A stretch of DNA of 64,000 nucleotides from Macrobrachium rosenbergii (taxonomy: Eukaryota > Arthropoda > Malacostraca > Decapoda > Palaemonidae). Location of the stretch: assembly GCF_040412425.1 (NCBI RefSeq), contig NC_089766.1, positions 50,651,297 to 50,715,296 of the forward strand. Reading direction: 5' to 3'. The notes beneath the pieces are model-generated. The model saw only the letters and a program-made list of their open reading frames with translations. It was not told the origin of the DNA and searched no databases. Shown one piece after another: positions 55,320-64,000 of this stretch. Each line of letters begins with the position of its first letter. The first letter of the stretch is position 1. A program made the translations under genes and the position numbers.

Positions 55320-55950
55320 CGTAGCTATATAGTAGCTCCGCGGTGGACGGCACTATAACTCGACTTTTCTACAGTTTTGTTTGCTAATTATGAATTTACC
55401 TTTAATTTTTGGCCCTCGAGTGTAATTAACCCTGAAGTTCATCCAACAAGGTAGAGGACCCAGTCGGAAACCGGGGTTATGGGTTGGGTATACCCCCGGT
55501 AGAGTGTTATTTGGCTATGTAACGGCTCACCCTCATGTTTCTACCCTACAATTTTGGGGACCCCAAGGGAAAGCGGGGTTGTGGGTGGCGTAGACGACGA
55601 GGCATGAGAAACCAGCCAAAATTTAGTTTTTACGGCACCCCAGACATGAGAAACCGTTAAATAAACAGAAAACAAACAAGAACATTAAATGAGCCGACAA
55701 AAAGGCAACCCCTCCCATTACTACTATCCTCCCGAACATTTATTGGGGAGCCACTGGTTCATCCCTCACTCCCTTACTGAGGAAACTCAGAGTTTGGGGA
55801 TCTAACCCCCCAAAACACTTATCTAACCAATCACATTGTGCTGTTATCCCCCCACTGAGGAAAACCCCTCTATACGTTGCCACTCCTCGGCGGCCTGTAG
55901 TTTTTCGGGGTTCACATACGCGTCCTGCGCATGACAGGGCACGGGTACGT
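55320..55950 (+). repeat. Dispersed repeat, copy 2 (inverted relative to copy 1)
   Basis: Homologous to the reverse complement of 42540-43055. This copy is slightly longer because of small insertions. See copy 1 for the aligned words. Confidence 0.8.
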
Positions 55951-56169
55951 CTGTTTTGAACGGTTCATATTTCGTCGGCAGTGCAATAACTTGTTAATCT
56001 GTTATCCCTATGCATGAATCTCACACACCTTGCATGAAATCCCCCCAAACTATAAGTTAACACAGCAATGAAAAAAAAAACACATATACGCTTTTGAGTT
56101 TATTCTTGTAAGTTTCAACGTTCTTGGTTGCACTTAGCCTACCCGCAACTGTTGCAACACAGGTACCCC

Positions 56170-56765
56170 CTGGACCAGTACTGAATGCGACGCAGGGAGA
56201 TTATATCCCCTGAACCTACTGCTAAACACAGCAAAATGCATTTACCCCGCCAGCCCAGTACTAAACTCGGCAAAAGTGTATCTGTAACCCCCCGCCCTGC
56301 CCCAAAAAAAACTTTCCCTGCACACATTTTTCCCATGACAGCATCGTTTCTTTGCTTCCTTATCATAACCAGCGGGATTCCATTAATTTCCCCGAACCCA
56401 TTACTAAACACTGCGAAATGCATTTAACCCGCCAACCCAGTACTAAACAGCGAAATGCATTTACTTCGCCAGCCCAGTATTAAACTCGGCGAAAGTGCAT
56501 CTGTACCCCAAAAACTAAAAAACTTTCCCTACACACATTTTTCGCACGGCAGCATCGTTTCTCTGTTTCCTTATCATAACCAGCGGATTCCACTTCCCCG
56601 AACCCATTACTAAACACGGCGAAATGCATTTAACACCCCAACCCAGTACTAAACACGGCGAAAGCGTATCTGTAACCCAAAAGATATATTTTGCCCAGCT
56701 GCAATTTTCTCAGGCATTTATGGTTTCTTTGCTTTATTGTCATAACCAGCAGGAAGCTTTTTCAA
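56170..56765 (+). repeat. ~205-bp tandem repeat, three units
   Basis: Units contain cagcatcgtttctttgcttc / cagcatcgtttctctgtttc, cttatcataaccagcgg and cccattactaaacac. Each unit has an inner ~40-base subrepeat built on cccagtactaaac, ggcgaaa and tgcat. Borders are near 56170, 56390, 56595 and 56765. No coding content. Confidence 0.85.
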
Positions 56766-56917
56766 CAAAACCATTCCTGTTACCGTCGCGTAAGTTTCCC
56801 CCTTCCCCCCCAATACCTCACGCAAACCCTTCCTCCCAACACCTAATTGCACCAAAACCGCCCACTTCCCACCCCCTCTTGACCCACCACAGCCCTTATC
56901 TGCTACCCATTCCTATG

Positions 56918-57197
56918 AGCCCTTTGTTGGCCGAGTTGGTTGAGCTTCAGACCGTCATTCGATGGGCCGGAGTTCGATTCCCGCCGCCGGCTGATGAAGA
57001 GTTAGAGGAATTTATTTCTGGTGATAGAAATTCATTTCTCGCTATAATGTGGTTCGGATTCCACAATAAGCTGTAGGTCCCGTTGCTAAGTAACTAATTG
57101 GTTCTTAGCCACGTAAAATAAGTGTAATCCTTCGGGCCAGCCCTAGGAGAGCTGTTAATCAGCTCAGTGGTCTGGTAAAACTAAGCTATACTTACTT
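56918..57197 (+). mobile_element. Full-length tRNA-derived SINE (280 bp)
   Basis: The head is tRNA-like with an A box (tggccgagttgg) at about 56929 and a B box (gagttcgattc) at about 56970, the internal RNA polymerase III promoter. A conserved body follows (ttggttcttagccacgtaaa, tccttcgggccagcc) and a tail (gagctgttaatcagctcagt). It is flanked by the 14-bp duplication TACCCATTCCTATG at 56904-56917 and 57198-57211, which sets its ends exactly. LINE machinery supplied in trans would have mobilised it. The truncated tail at 45429 is a relative. Confidence 0.95.
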
Positions 57198-57633
57198 TAC
57201 CCATTCCTATGCCTTAAAGCATACAGGTTTTGCGTTTCTTGTTCAGTACAGAGGCTGTATCCCTTCCGTCAGTGTTGGGTTTATCTGAGCCCATAACTCG
57301 GCACCCGCCCCCCCTTGTGTCTTGCGCTAACTGCTATATGAGTTATTGCAACTTTTCTGCCTACTGCTTAGGGAACTGCGAACGGTTAATCAAGCTTTGT
57401 CAGGAGGAAGTACACTTTTGTAGGCTACCTGGCTGAAGCCTATTTTAAGATTCATTTCCTAGACCCCAACACCAGGATCCACACAATTTTAAAGGCAGCG
57501 GCTGATCTCTACCCTCCCGGTCCACAAGGTAAGGCCAGTTAGTTCTGTTGGTGTTCACTTTTTTTGTTTTATCTGCAAATTGTTTTCTCCTGCCATTTTG
57601 CTCCTGCCAGCAGCTTTAAGTGCCTTCCCGCTC

Positions 57634-58151
57634 TTGTTTTTACCTTGGAAACTGGTTTCTTCTCCACTTTTACGGCTTTTGGTGAAGTTGGTTTTTTGTC
57701 GGCCACACACTTTGTCCCCCCGTCCCCTTACCGGGCAGTGTTTCCTCCTCCCCACCCCCAGGGTTACGTTTTACCAAGACTCGTTCCCGATGAGTTTCCC
57801 TTGCAACCCATCTCTCACCCCGCCTTGCACCGCACTCCACTTACCCCCACTTTCGGGGCACGTGAGGAAATTTCTCCCTCCCTGCCTCGTTAACCCCCAC
57901 CCTTTCAGCCGCTCCCTCCCCTTTGCATATGGCTCCCGCTCGTTTTCCCCTCCAGCCAACGCCCCCGTAACGTAAACATGTCCTCTCCACTTCTCTGTTT
58001 TCCCCCACCCAGAACCCCAGATTCCCACAGTCCCCCTTTACTGTTGAATAGAGTTAGGGGGCAAATGACGCTTGGCCGCCAACAAACTCACCTCCATTAT
58101 CAGAAGCCGGAAAAGTGGAGAAAAAACCAGTTTCCAAGGTAAAAACAGGCA
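57634..58151. repeat. Inverted repeat, ~70-bp arms around ~375 bp
   Basis: gtttttaccttggaaactgg at 57636 reappears inverted (ccagtttccaaggtaaaaac) at about 58127. The arms extend to ttctccactttt-cggctt and a diverged ggtgaagttggttt. The spacer is pyrimidine-rich on the plus strand. It may be a foldback element or MITE; I could not define a target duplication. Confidence 0.75.
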
Positions 58152-59197
58152 CGGAGTTAATATATAGAATTACCCAGGGTTTTTCAATTTATTTACAAAA
58201 ACAAAACCATCTCATCCACCGCCCTTACACAACAATCACACAAACCTCCAAAAAACGTGCCAATGAACTCACAATCTCCGCACCCGTAACACGAAACACG
58301 TGATCTACACGATTGCCCTCAACCTCAAAGAAACCACCAGTACCGAAGCATACAAAGCTAAACAGTTACTCTTACCCAATCATTCTCACTACAATTACAT
58401 AGGGGCACTCACAGTTGCTAACTTTACACAAACTTTAGGAGCCCAGCCCACATGTCTGTCACGAACGGGATTTCTGGAACAAGGGCGAGATTATCGCGCA
58501 ACAGTCTCACTTCCCTGTCCAGGCGATTGCTAATTGGGTTAACTCATTTTTACGTACTTGGGCTTAAGGACTTCAAACTTACAACAAACTATTCAAACAA
58601 GTAATAAGACGAAATATGATGTTGCACACTGCGGCCCGTACGTGCATTTCGGCAAAATGTGCAATAATTAGTCGTGCTTATGACGTGCCTTGTCCGGTAA
58701 GTTCCCGCCATTCTGTCAGCCTCGTAGAATCAGCGGGAGTTTAAAGTGAAAAAAATCCCATGCACTGAATTTTTTCGTGCCATTCTCCACCCCAAAGAAA
58801 AAGGTAGGAAAATTCAGGGGACATGTACTAGTCAAGTAAACTCTAAGAGGACCATCCGCCAGAATTAGTCGCGGCCCGAACTTGTCCGCAGCGCTACGAG
58901 ATGAGGTCAGATCTCGACTACATTACAATGATATGCAGAGTGATCACTCAAATGAAATTCAGTAAATACAATCAAAGAAAAATTCAATAGCAAACACGTG
59001 CATTACAATACAATGTGCTTAGCAACAGCAATTATGGACACAATGGGTGTCACTAGCAATGTAAATCAATGGAACATGGAAATCAATTCATTTGTAAGAG
59101 ACCCATCCATCGCACCAATGGCAGTCTCTTTCGAGCACACGTGTGTGTACGTGTCTTCGTCATCCATCGGAGGGGACAAGACAGAAACGACCATCTG
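58152..59197. other. No gene recognised
   Basis: Moderately AT-rich DNA without a convincing frame. The last ~100 bases (from gagacccatcc at 59098) show weak similarity to 61399-61484, upstream of the strong direct repeat. Confidence 0.4.
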
Positions 59198-60427
59198 GTT
59201 TTCTCTCTCTCAAGGAACGCAACTTCTACCATACAATATTTCCGTCTGTTTCTCCCTAACCATTGTTGTCTCGATTTATGTACAATCACCACTACTTGCA
59301 TTGACATGCAAGCATTCTAATCATGTACGCATAATGTTCCACCAAATCTTCTGTATCAAACTGTATGTATGTTTCTGTTTGTGAAGACGCCAAACGTCTC
59401 ACCATTTCACATATATTATGCTACTGCATTGTAATCATTAAGCTGTCTTGAATCTCATGCAATTGGCCATATGCAGAATTTCCTGGCCTTTCCATTGATA
59501 TATGTTTTATCACTGTACATTTATTATGTCTCTCACAATCGCCGCCTGTTTGTCTGCCGACAAACACAGATGTCCGAAACATTACCTCTGTTTTGCTCTG
59601 CCTGTGTAGACGCTACTTTGCGGCTCGCACAGGCCAATAACATCTTCGAAGATTCTGTACATTCATTCATTAAGGAACCACCAATAAACCAGTCAACACC
59701 CGGCCAGTATGTCACTCAGTCCCGTCCTCACACATTCAGCTAAGCAAGCAATCCATGTATTAATCAACAGAACGTGTAATTTTGCTACAAAACTGACTAA
59801 TTAAAGCAAGAACTGCAACAATAAGGAATTAGTCCCATGTCAACCAATGAAAGTAAACTTAGCAATAAGGAGATTACATATATGGAAATGATTCAACGCA
59901 ATCAACACAAAGCAAGGCTCTCATCAAGGCATTGTCGACATCAATACACAAGCATGAGATATCAAAGGCATCGGTAATAAGCATGAGATGTCAAAAAGCA
60001 TCAATAATAAGCATAAGACATATCAAAGCAAGGCCTCAGTAGAAATGGCTACATCAGTAGTAATCAGTGATATAATACATGCAAGTTCAAATGAGTGTAG
60101 CAACTCAATGGCCTAATGCACCTCATGCAATGGCAAGATTCGCAGCTATCAAATGCAATACATAAATTGTCTACCACTCGACCTTCATATTTTTTGTCGT
60201 CTGTCGTACAATTAAGAGATTTACTGCTCTGACTAGCAGCGTACAGGTCGTGGTTTGTGCGACTTAAGACGCTTCATTCTGGTTCATACGAACTCTCAAT
60301 TGCTCCTGCAGTCTTGAGAGGAATCGTGAATACTTCCTATCTCTCAACCAGAGATATAAACTGCAACGTTTAATCAGTAATAAGGTCTGCTAACAGACAT
60401 ATAGAGCAAGTTGTGGGACGCCACCCT
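59198..60427 (+). repeat. 1.23-kb direct repeat, copy 1
   Basis: Matches 61485-62713 at a nearly constant offset of 2286-2287 bases with very few differences. It contains the 3' end of a Gypsy interior, a 353-bp LTR (59380-59732) and about 700 bases beyond it, ending gttgtgggacgccaccct. Because LTR flanks are also shared, this is a duplication of an already inserted element, not two independent insertions. Confidence 0.9.
59380..59732 (+). repeat. Gypsy LTR (family A-like), 353 bp, copy 1
   Basis: Starts TGTGAAGACGCCAAACGTCTC and ends CCTCACA. Shares agaatttcctggcctttcc and the TG..CA ends with the LTR at 45521. It contains the short palindrome-like gacgccaaacgtc at its start. Confidence 0.85.
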
Positions 60428-60431
60428 TAAG

Positions 60432-60812
60432 GCGCGTTTCTATAAGAGATGCGAAATAATGAGCAGGTGGACATGTACTGCTGGATTAGTAGTTGTTGTT
60501 GTTGTTTCAGATTTAGGTAGCCTTGTGCCAGCAAATGGGGCCTCTCCTACTATCCAACACTCACTGCTATCATACTTTTATCCTCATCTGATGGGTACCT
60601 TAGGGTTCAAAGAGGTTGCAACCTTGCCTGTTAAATCTTTTCACTTCAAAATCACCCCCACCAAAATCACTTTCATGCATCATAATAAAGTTTTCATCTA
60701 ACCTACCCATCTCACAGACTCATCATCAACATAGAATTACGGGCCGCTCTAGGAGCAAGAGCCCGTGCTGGCACAAGGCCAGCTAAATCCGAAACAACAA
60801 CAACAACAACTG
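60432..60812. repeat. Inverted pair of a dispersed repeat interrupting an LTR
   Basis: gaaataatgagcaggtgg, gttgttgttgtttcagattta and gccttgtgccagc (60450-60530) reappear inverted at 60737-60812 (gctggcacaaggccagctaaa, caacaacaacaacaac). About 190 unique bases lie between. The right arm abuts the remnant of a Gypsy LTR, so the element or pair is inserted there. Confidence 0.75.
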
Positions 60813-60919
60813 TACAATCAGTTCAGTAAGGAACCATTGATAAACCAGTCAACACCCAGCCAGTATGTCACTCAATACAATCCTTACACTGGTGACCCAG
60901 GAGTGACCCGAAGGAGCCG

Positions 60920-61079
60920 ATGGCAGACGTCCAACCCAAGATGACGACCCACACGCCAACAAACCCTTCGCCGCCTCCCCGCTGTTCCAGAGTCTTCAAC
61001 AGATGTCTGACCCTCCGAGATGACCCACCCCACCACTGGAGCCCCGGACGCCTCCCCGGAAGCTTGAGCGCCACCCCCG
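60920..61079 (+). pseudogene. Short gag-like frame of the deleted Gypsy element
   Basis: Starts MADVQPKMTTHTPTNPSPPP 30 bases after the primer-binding site and ends at TGA after ATPELVAAS. The position and the acidic/proline-rich start suit a gag N-terminus, but no domain is left. Confidence 0.5.
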
Positions 61080-61104
61080 AACTCGTAGCGGCGAGCTGAC
61101 CAAC

Positions 61105-61262
61105 GACGGACCAGCCGACATCATCCTTCAGCCTGCTGCCGTCCCCCTCGGATTGGCTACCGAAGGATCAGCCCATGTCATCCTTCAGCCTACTGTCGTC
61201 CCCCTCAAGCTGGCTACCGAAGGATCAGCCGATGTCATCCTTCAACCTGCTACCGTCCTCCG
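61105..61262 (+). repeat. 57-bp in-frame tandem repeat (19-residue units)
   Basis: Units with an offset of exactly 57 bases (gtcatccttcagcct, ctggctaccgaaggatcagc) encode LATEGSAHVILQPTVVPLK and LATEGSADVILQPATVL. The open frame continues to about 61545. Because 57 is a multiple of three the repeat keeps its frame, which hints that it grew while the gene was still translated. Confidence 0.85.
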
Positions 61263-61484
61263 CGAGTTCCTGCCGGCCGGCGACGCCCTTCAGCCTCCTA
61301 CCCGCCCCAAGCCCAAGCCCTTTGTGCCCATTCCAGTTGTCAGCAAGACGATTTCCACATCGACGCCTTGCTTGGGGGGGGGGGGGGAAGTATTGTACGA
61401 GACGCATCGCACAGATCGCGGTCTCTTTCAAGAACACGTGTGCATCATCCTTTGGAAGGACAAAGAGAAAAACAAGAGCATCCC

Positions 61485-62713
61485 GTTTTCTCTCTCTCAA
61501 GGAACGCAACTTCTACTGTACAATATTTCCGTCTGTTTCTCCTAACCATTGTTGTCTCGATTTATGTACAATCACCACTACTTGCATTGCCATGCAAGCA
61601 TTCTAATCATGTACGCATAATGTTCCACCAAATCTTCTGTATCAAACTGTATGTATGTTTCTGTTTGTGAAGACGCCAAACGTCTCACCATTTCACATAT
61701 ATTATGCTACTGCATTGTAATCATTAAGCTGTCTTGAATCTCATGCAATTAGCCATATGCAGAATTTCCTGGCCTTTCCATTGATATATGTTTTATCACT
61801 GTACATTTATTATGTCTCTCACAATCGCCGTCTGTTTGTCTGCCGACAAACACAGATGTCCGAAACATTACCTCTGTTTTGCTCTGCCTGTGTAGATGCT
61901 ACTTTGCGGCTCGCACAGGCCAATAACATCTTCGAAGATTCTGTACATTCATTCATTAAGGAACCACCAATAAACCAGTCAACACCCGGCCAGTATGTCA
62001 CTCAGTCCCATCCTGACACATTCAGCTAAGCAAGCAATCCATGTATTAATCAACAGAACGTGTAATTTTGCTACAAAACTCACTAATTAAAGTAAGAACT
62101 GCAACAATAAGGAATTAGTCCCAAGTCAACCAATGAAAGTAAACTTAGCAATAAGGAGATTACATATATGGAAATGATTCAACGCAATCAACACAAAGCA
62201 AGGCTCTCATCAAGGCATTGTCGACATCAATACACAAGCATGAGATATCAAAAGGCATCGATAATAAGCATGAGATGTCAAAAAGCATCAATAATAAGCA
62301 TAAGACATATCAAAAGCAAGGCCTCAGTAGAAATGGCTACATCAGTAGTAATCAGTGATATAATACATGCAAGTTCAAATGAGTGTAGCAACTCAATGGC
62401 CTAATGCACCTCATGCAATGGCAAGATTCGCAGCTATCAAATGCAATACATAAATTGTCTACCACTCGACCTTCATATTTTGTCGTCTGTCGTACAATTA
62501 AGAGATTTACTGCTCTGACTAGCAGCGTACAGGTCGTGGTTTGTGCGACTTCGCTCGCTTCATTCTGGTTCATACGAACTCACAATTGCTCCTGCAGTCT
62601 TGAGAGGAATCGTGAATACTTCCTATCTCTCAGCCAGAGATATAAACTGCAACGTTTAATCAGTAATAAGGTCTGCTAACAGACATATAGAGCAAGTTGT
62701 GGGACGCCACCCT
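61485..62713 (+). repeat. 1.23-kb direct repeat, copy 2
   Basis: See copy 1. It contains the 3' LTR of the deleted Gypsy element and the same downstream DNA, including gagatataaactgcaacg and gttgtgggacgccaccct at the end. The TATA-like word and the abrupt shared end before different sequence suggest the last ~700 bases could themselves be part of another LTR. Confidence 0.9.
61666..62018 (+). repeat. Gypsy LTR (family A-like), 353 bp, copy 2
   Basis: Same length and ends as 59380-59732 (TGTGAAGACG to CCTGACA), with only a few substitutions. Confidence 0.85.
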
Positions 62714-63036
62714 GATCTTCGGTTGCTGGAGATGGATAAAGGCCGCCGTAACAACCACAACCGCAAACAACCACAAACACAACAAGGAAATACAAAAAAA
62801 AGAAACGGAACACACACACAAATAAACAGCACACCAACAAGAAGACCAACAACTCCCAGAAAAGCATACGACAAAAACTGTCCCACACAAGAACCACTGA
62901 CCGGCACTAGCTCTGACTAAAGACTCCAAAAAAATTGAAAAATCCTTCACATATTCCACAGACAGACAGCGCCGTAAACAAACTAACGCCCTCATCCCTC
63001 TTCCAACAACCGAAGCACTCACTTACGACAATTACA

Positions 63037-63067
<31 letters not shown>
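63037..63067 (+). repeat. (CT)n microsatellite
   Basis: About 15 CT dinucleotides, directly followed by a 16-base inverted repeat (63075-63090 gttgggaaatgctaaa and 63131-63146 tttagcatttcccaac) that brackets an AT-rich 40-base loop. Confidence 0.95.
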
Positions 63068-63070
<3 letters not shown>

Positions 63071-63166
63071 AAACGTTGGGAAATGCTAAATAAAAACAAA
63101 TTTATTCATCCCTCTATATTTCTCCCCCCTTTTAGCATTTCCCAACCAACACCTTTCACACCTCTT

Positions 63167-63826
63167 TCAAATCGCCTTACGCAACACCCACGGATGCTCA
63201 CTAGCAGGTCCTCTAGATCGCGTTCGCGGGCACGCAATCATTCTCTCAGAATCATTCTCTCTTCTAGCAACATTCAAACTCACATCATCTCCTCCATTCT
63301 CTCTCAAATTCACGCTATCTTCTTCACTATTACCACTCTCAATTTCATCCACAATCTCATCTATACCCTCTAACTCGTTCCCAAATACCTCCCCCAATTC
63401 TTCAACTAACCCATCCCATTCGCTCATTGACCTTTCCAATTCTTGCAACGATTCATTCATGCTTTCAATCACTCGTATATTACTGCTACGCTCTCTTATT
63501 CTTACACTTTCGCTCACCTCCAACCGTTCACTAACCCCTACACGTTCAGTCAACTCAGTTATATCAAACCCGCATATGCTATACGTTCTATCCATACCAT
63601 CCCATTCATCCGTATTACACGCTTTATCACTCATTTCCACTTTGGCACTCACACCCCTATCACACAACTTACGACCATTCAGTTTACTTATGTTCTTCCC
63701 TTTCTTACGTTTCCTACCATACTCTATCAAAACAAACTGCTGATCCTCATGCAACAACCCCTCACGTACATGCATCACACGCACCGCTTGCATCCTGGAG
63801 GACCCACCCATTTGAACCCCCTTCAC
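63167..63826 (-). CDS. Unrecognised acidic protein, open frame of 219 codons
   Basis: Composition is coding-like and not repetitive: LLHEDQQFVLIEYGRKRKKG, CGFDITELTERVGVSERLEV, LQELERSMSEWDGLVEELGE. It is acidic, probably helical in the middle, with a basic cluster near residue 40 and RTRSRG near the end. The zinc-knuckle frame just upstream is one base out of register, so the two could be one broken retrotransposon gene. No family is recognised, and no ATG start is visible. Confidence 0.4.
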   Translation of the reverse strand: MKGVQMGGSSRMQAVRVMHVREGLLHEDQQFVLIEYGRKRKKGKNISKLNGRKLCDRGVSAKVEMSDKACNTDEWDGMDRTYSICGFDITELTERVGVSERLEVSESVRIRERSSNIRVIESMNESLQELERSMSEWDGLVEELGEVFGNELEGIDEIVDEIESGNSEEDSVNLRENGGDDVSLNVARRENDSERMIACPRTRSRGPASEHPWVLRKAI

Positions 63827-63828
63827 AC

Positions 63829-63999
63829 TCAGTTTCCCGAATTCGCTGTCACAGTCACCCTCTTTCGTCTACATACACTTGATACATGCCCTTCCATTCC
63901 ACATTCGTCACACTTCGCTCTCGGTTCTGAACACATTCTCGCATAATGCCCATTCTTACCACAGTTGCCACATATTACATTCACTCGGGTACCCCTACA
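63829..63999 (-). CDS. Tandem CCHC zinc knuckles (partial, runs off the window)
   Basis: On the minus strand the frame from the window edge reads CGNCGKNGHYARMC and then CDECGMEGHVSSVC, both exact C-x2-C-x4-H-x4-C knuckles, then RRKRVTVTANSGN and a TGA at 63829-63831. Paired knuckles of this kind bind single-stranded RNA or DNA and are typical of the end of retrotransposon gag, though cellular CNBP-like proteins also have them. With Gypsy remnants nearby, gag is the likelier source. Confidence 0.7.
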   Translation of the reverse strand, partial: CRGTRVNVICGNCGKNGHYARMCSEPRAKCDECGMEGHVSSVCRRKRVTVTANSGN

Positions 64000-64000
64000 A

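Larger units (their letters stand above)
60811..62018 (+). mobile_element. Deleted Gypsy element with 5'-truncated LTR
   Basis: The 3' end of a 5' LTR (60811-60888, ending CCTTACA) is followed by the primer-binding site TGGTGACCCAGGAG at 60890, a short gag-like frame, a repeat-encoding stretch, and a 3' LTR (61666-62018). The interior is only ~780 bp with no RT, RNase H or integrase. A 14-base G run lies near 61373-61387. Confidence 0.85.

Noticed and set aside
56918..56990. Possible tRNA gene
   Set aside because: A and B boxes are present, but the cloverleaf is poor and the sequence continues into a SINE body with a target duplication around the whole, so it is a SINE head.
62656..63022. 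Hydrophobic minus-strand frames (up to 120 residues)
   Set aside because: They are the complement of an A/C-rich stretch (aacaaccacaaac-like). Composition alone explains the Val/Cys/Phe-rich translation.

Overview
This window looks like intergenic or intronic DNA from a crustacean, most likely a decapod shrimp or prawn. The evidence is several full DIRS-type tyrosine-recombinase retrotransposons, a 5S rRNA-like sequence of arthropod type, TTAGG-like degenerate repeats, tRNA-derived SINEs, Merlin and Gypsy relics, long (TA)n tracts and very low gene density. The species call is inference. There are no prokaryotic features: no operons, ribosome binding sites or CRISPR.

Layout. 1-11.5 kb: AT-rich, repeat-built, non-coding DNA. 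It holds a degenerate minisatellite, a ~410-bp block present twice, and a 375-bp MITE whose exact empty site is preserved in the second block. 11.5-18.3 kb: DIRS element 1 (coding strand minus) with inverted terminal repeats (ITRs), an internal complementary region (ICR) and an open tyrosine recombinase gene. 18.3-22.4 kb: the only host gene I can support, five minus-strand exons found from splice sites and codon phase. 22.457-34.43 kb: DIRS element 3 with DIRS element 2 inserted inside its left terminus. Element 2 carries a full-length 5S rRNA-like sequence inside its gag region. 34.756-42.024 kb: DIRS element 4, inserted into a ~104-bp tandem repeat. 42-45.4 kb: degenerate TTAGG-like repeats, one copy of a dispersed inverted repeat, and a ~400-bp (TA)n tract. 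45.5-48.4 kb: a deleted Gypsy element (one LTR, gag, RT, integrase). 49.1-50.1 kb: a broken Merlin transposase. 51.95-53.48 kb: a young, internally deleted Gypsy element with paired LTRs and a 4-bp target duplication. 55.3-58.2 kb: inverted and tandem repeats and a SINE with a 14-bp target duplication. 59.2-62.7 kb: 1.23-kb direct repeats carrying Gypsy LTRs. 63-64 kb: an unrecognised minus-strand reading frame with tandem CCHC knuckles at the edge.

How it fits together. The sequence is a record of nested transposition, with host coding DNA as a small residue. In each intact DIRS element the ICR is a stored copy of both ends, and in element 3 that copy shows exactly where element 2 landed. 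All four elements share a cysteine-rich N-terminal gag module with the core CxxCRGxxC, despite great divergence elsewhere. Most element genes are broken by single-base indels, often in short homopolymers, so some breaks could be assembly errors.
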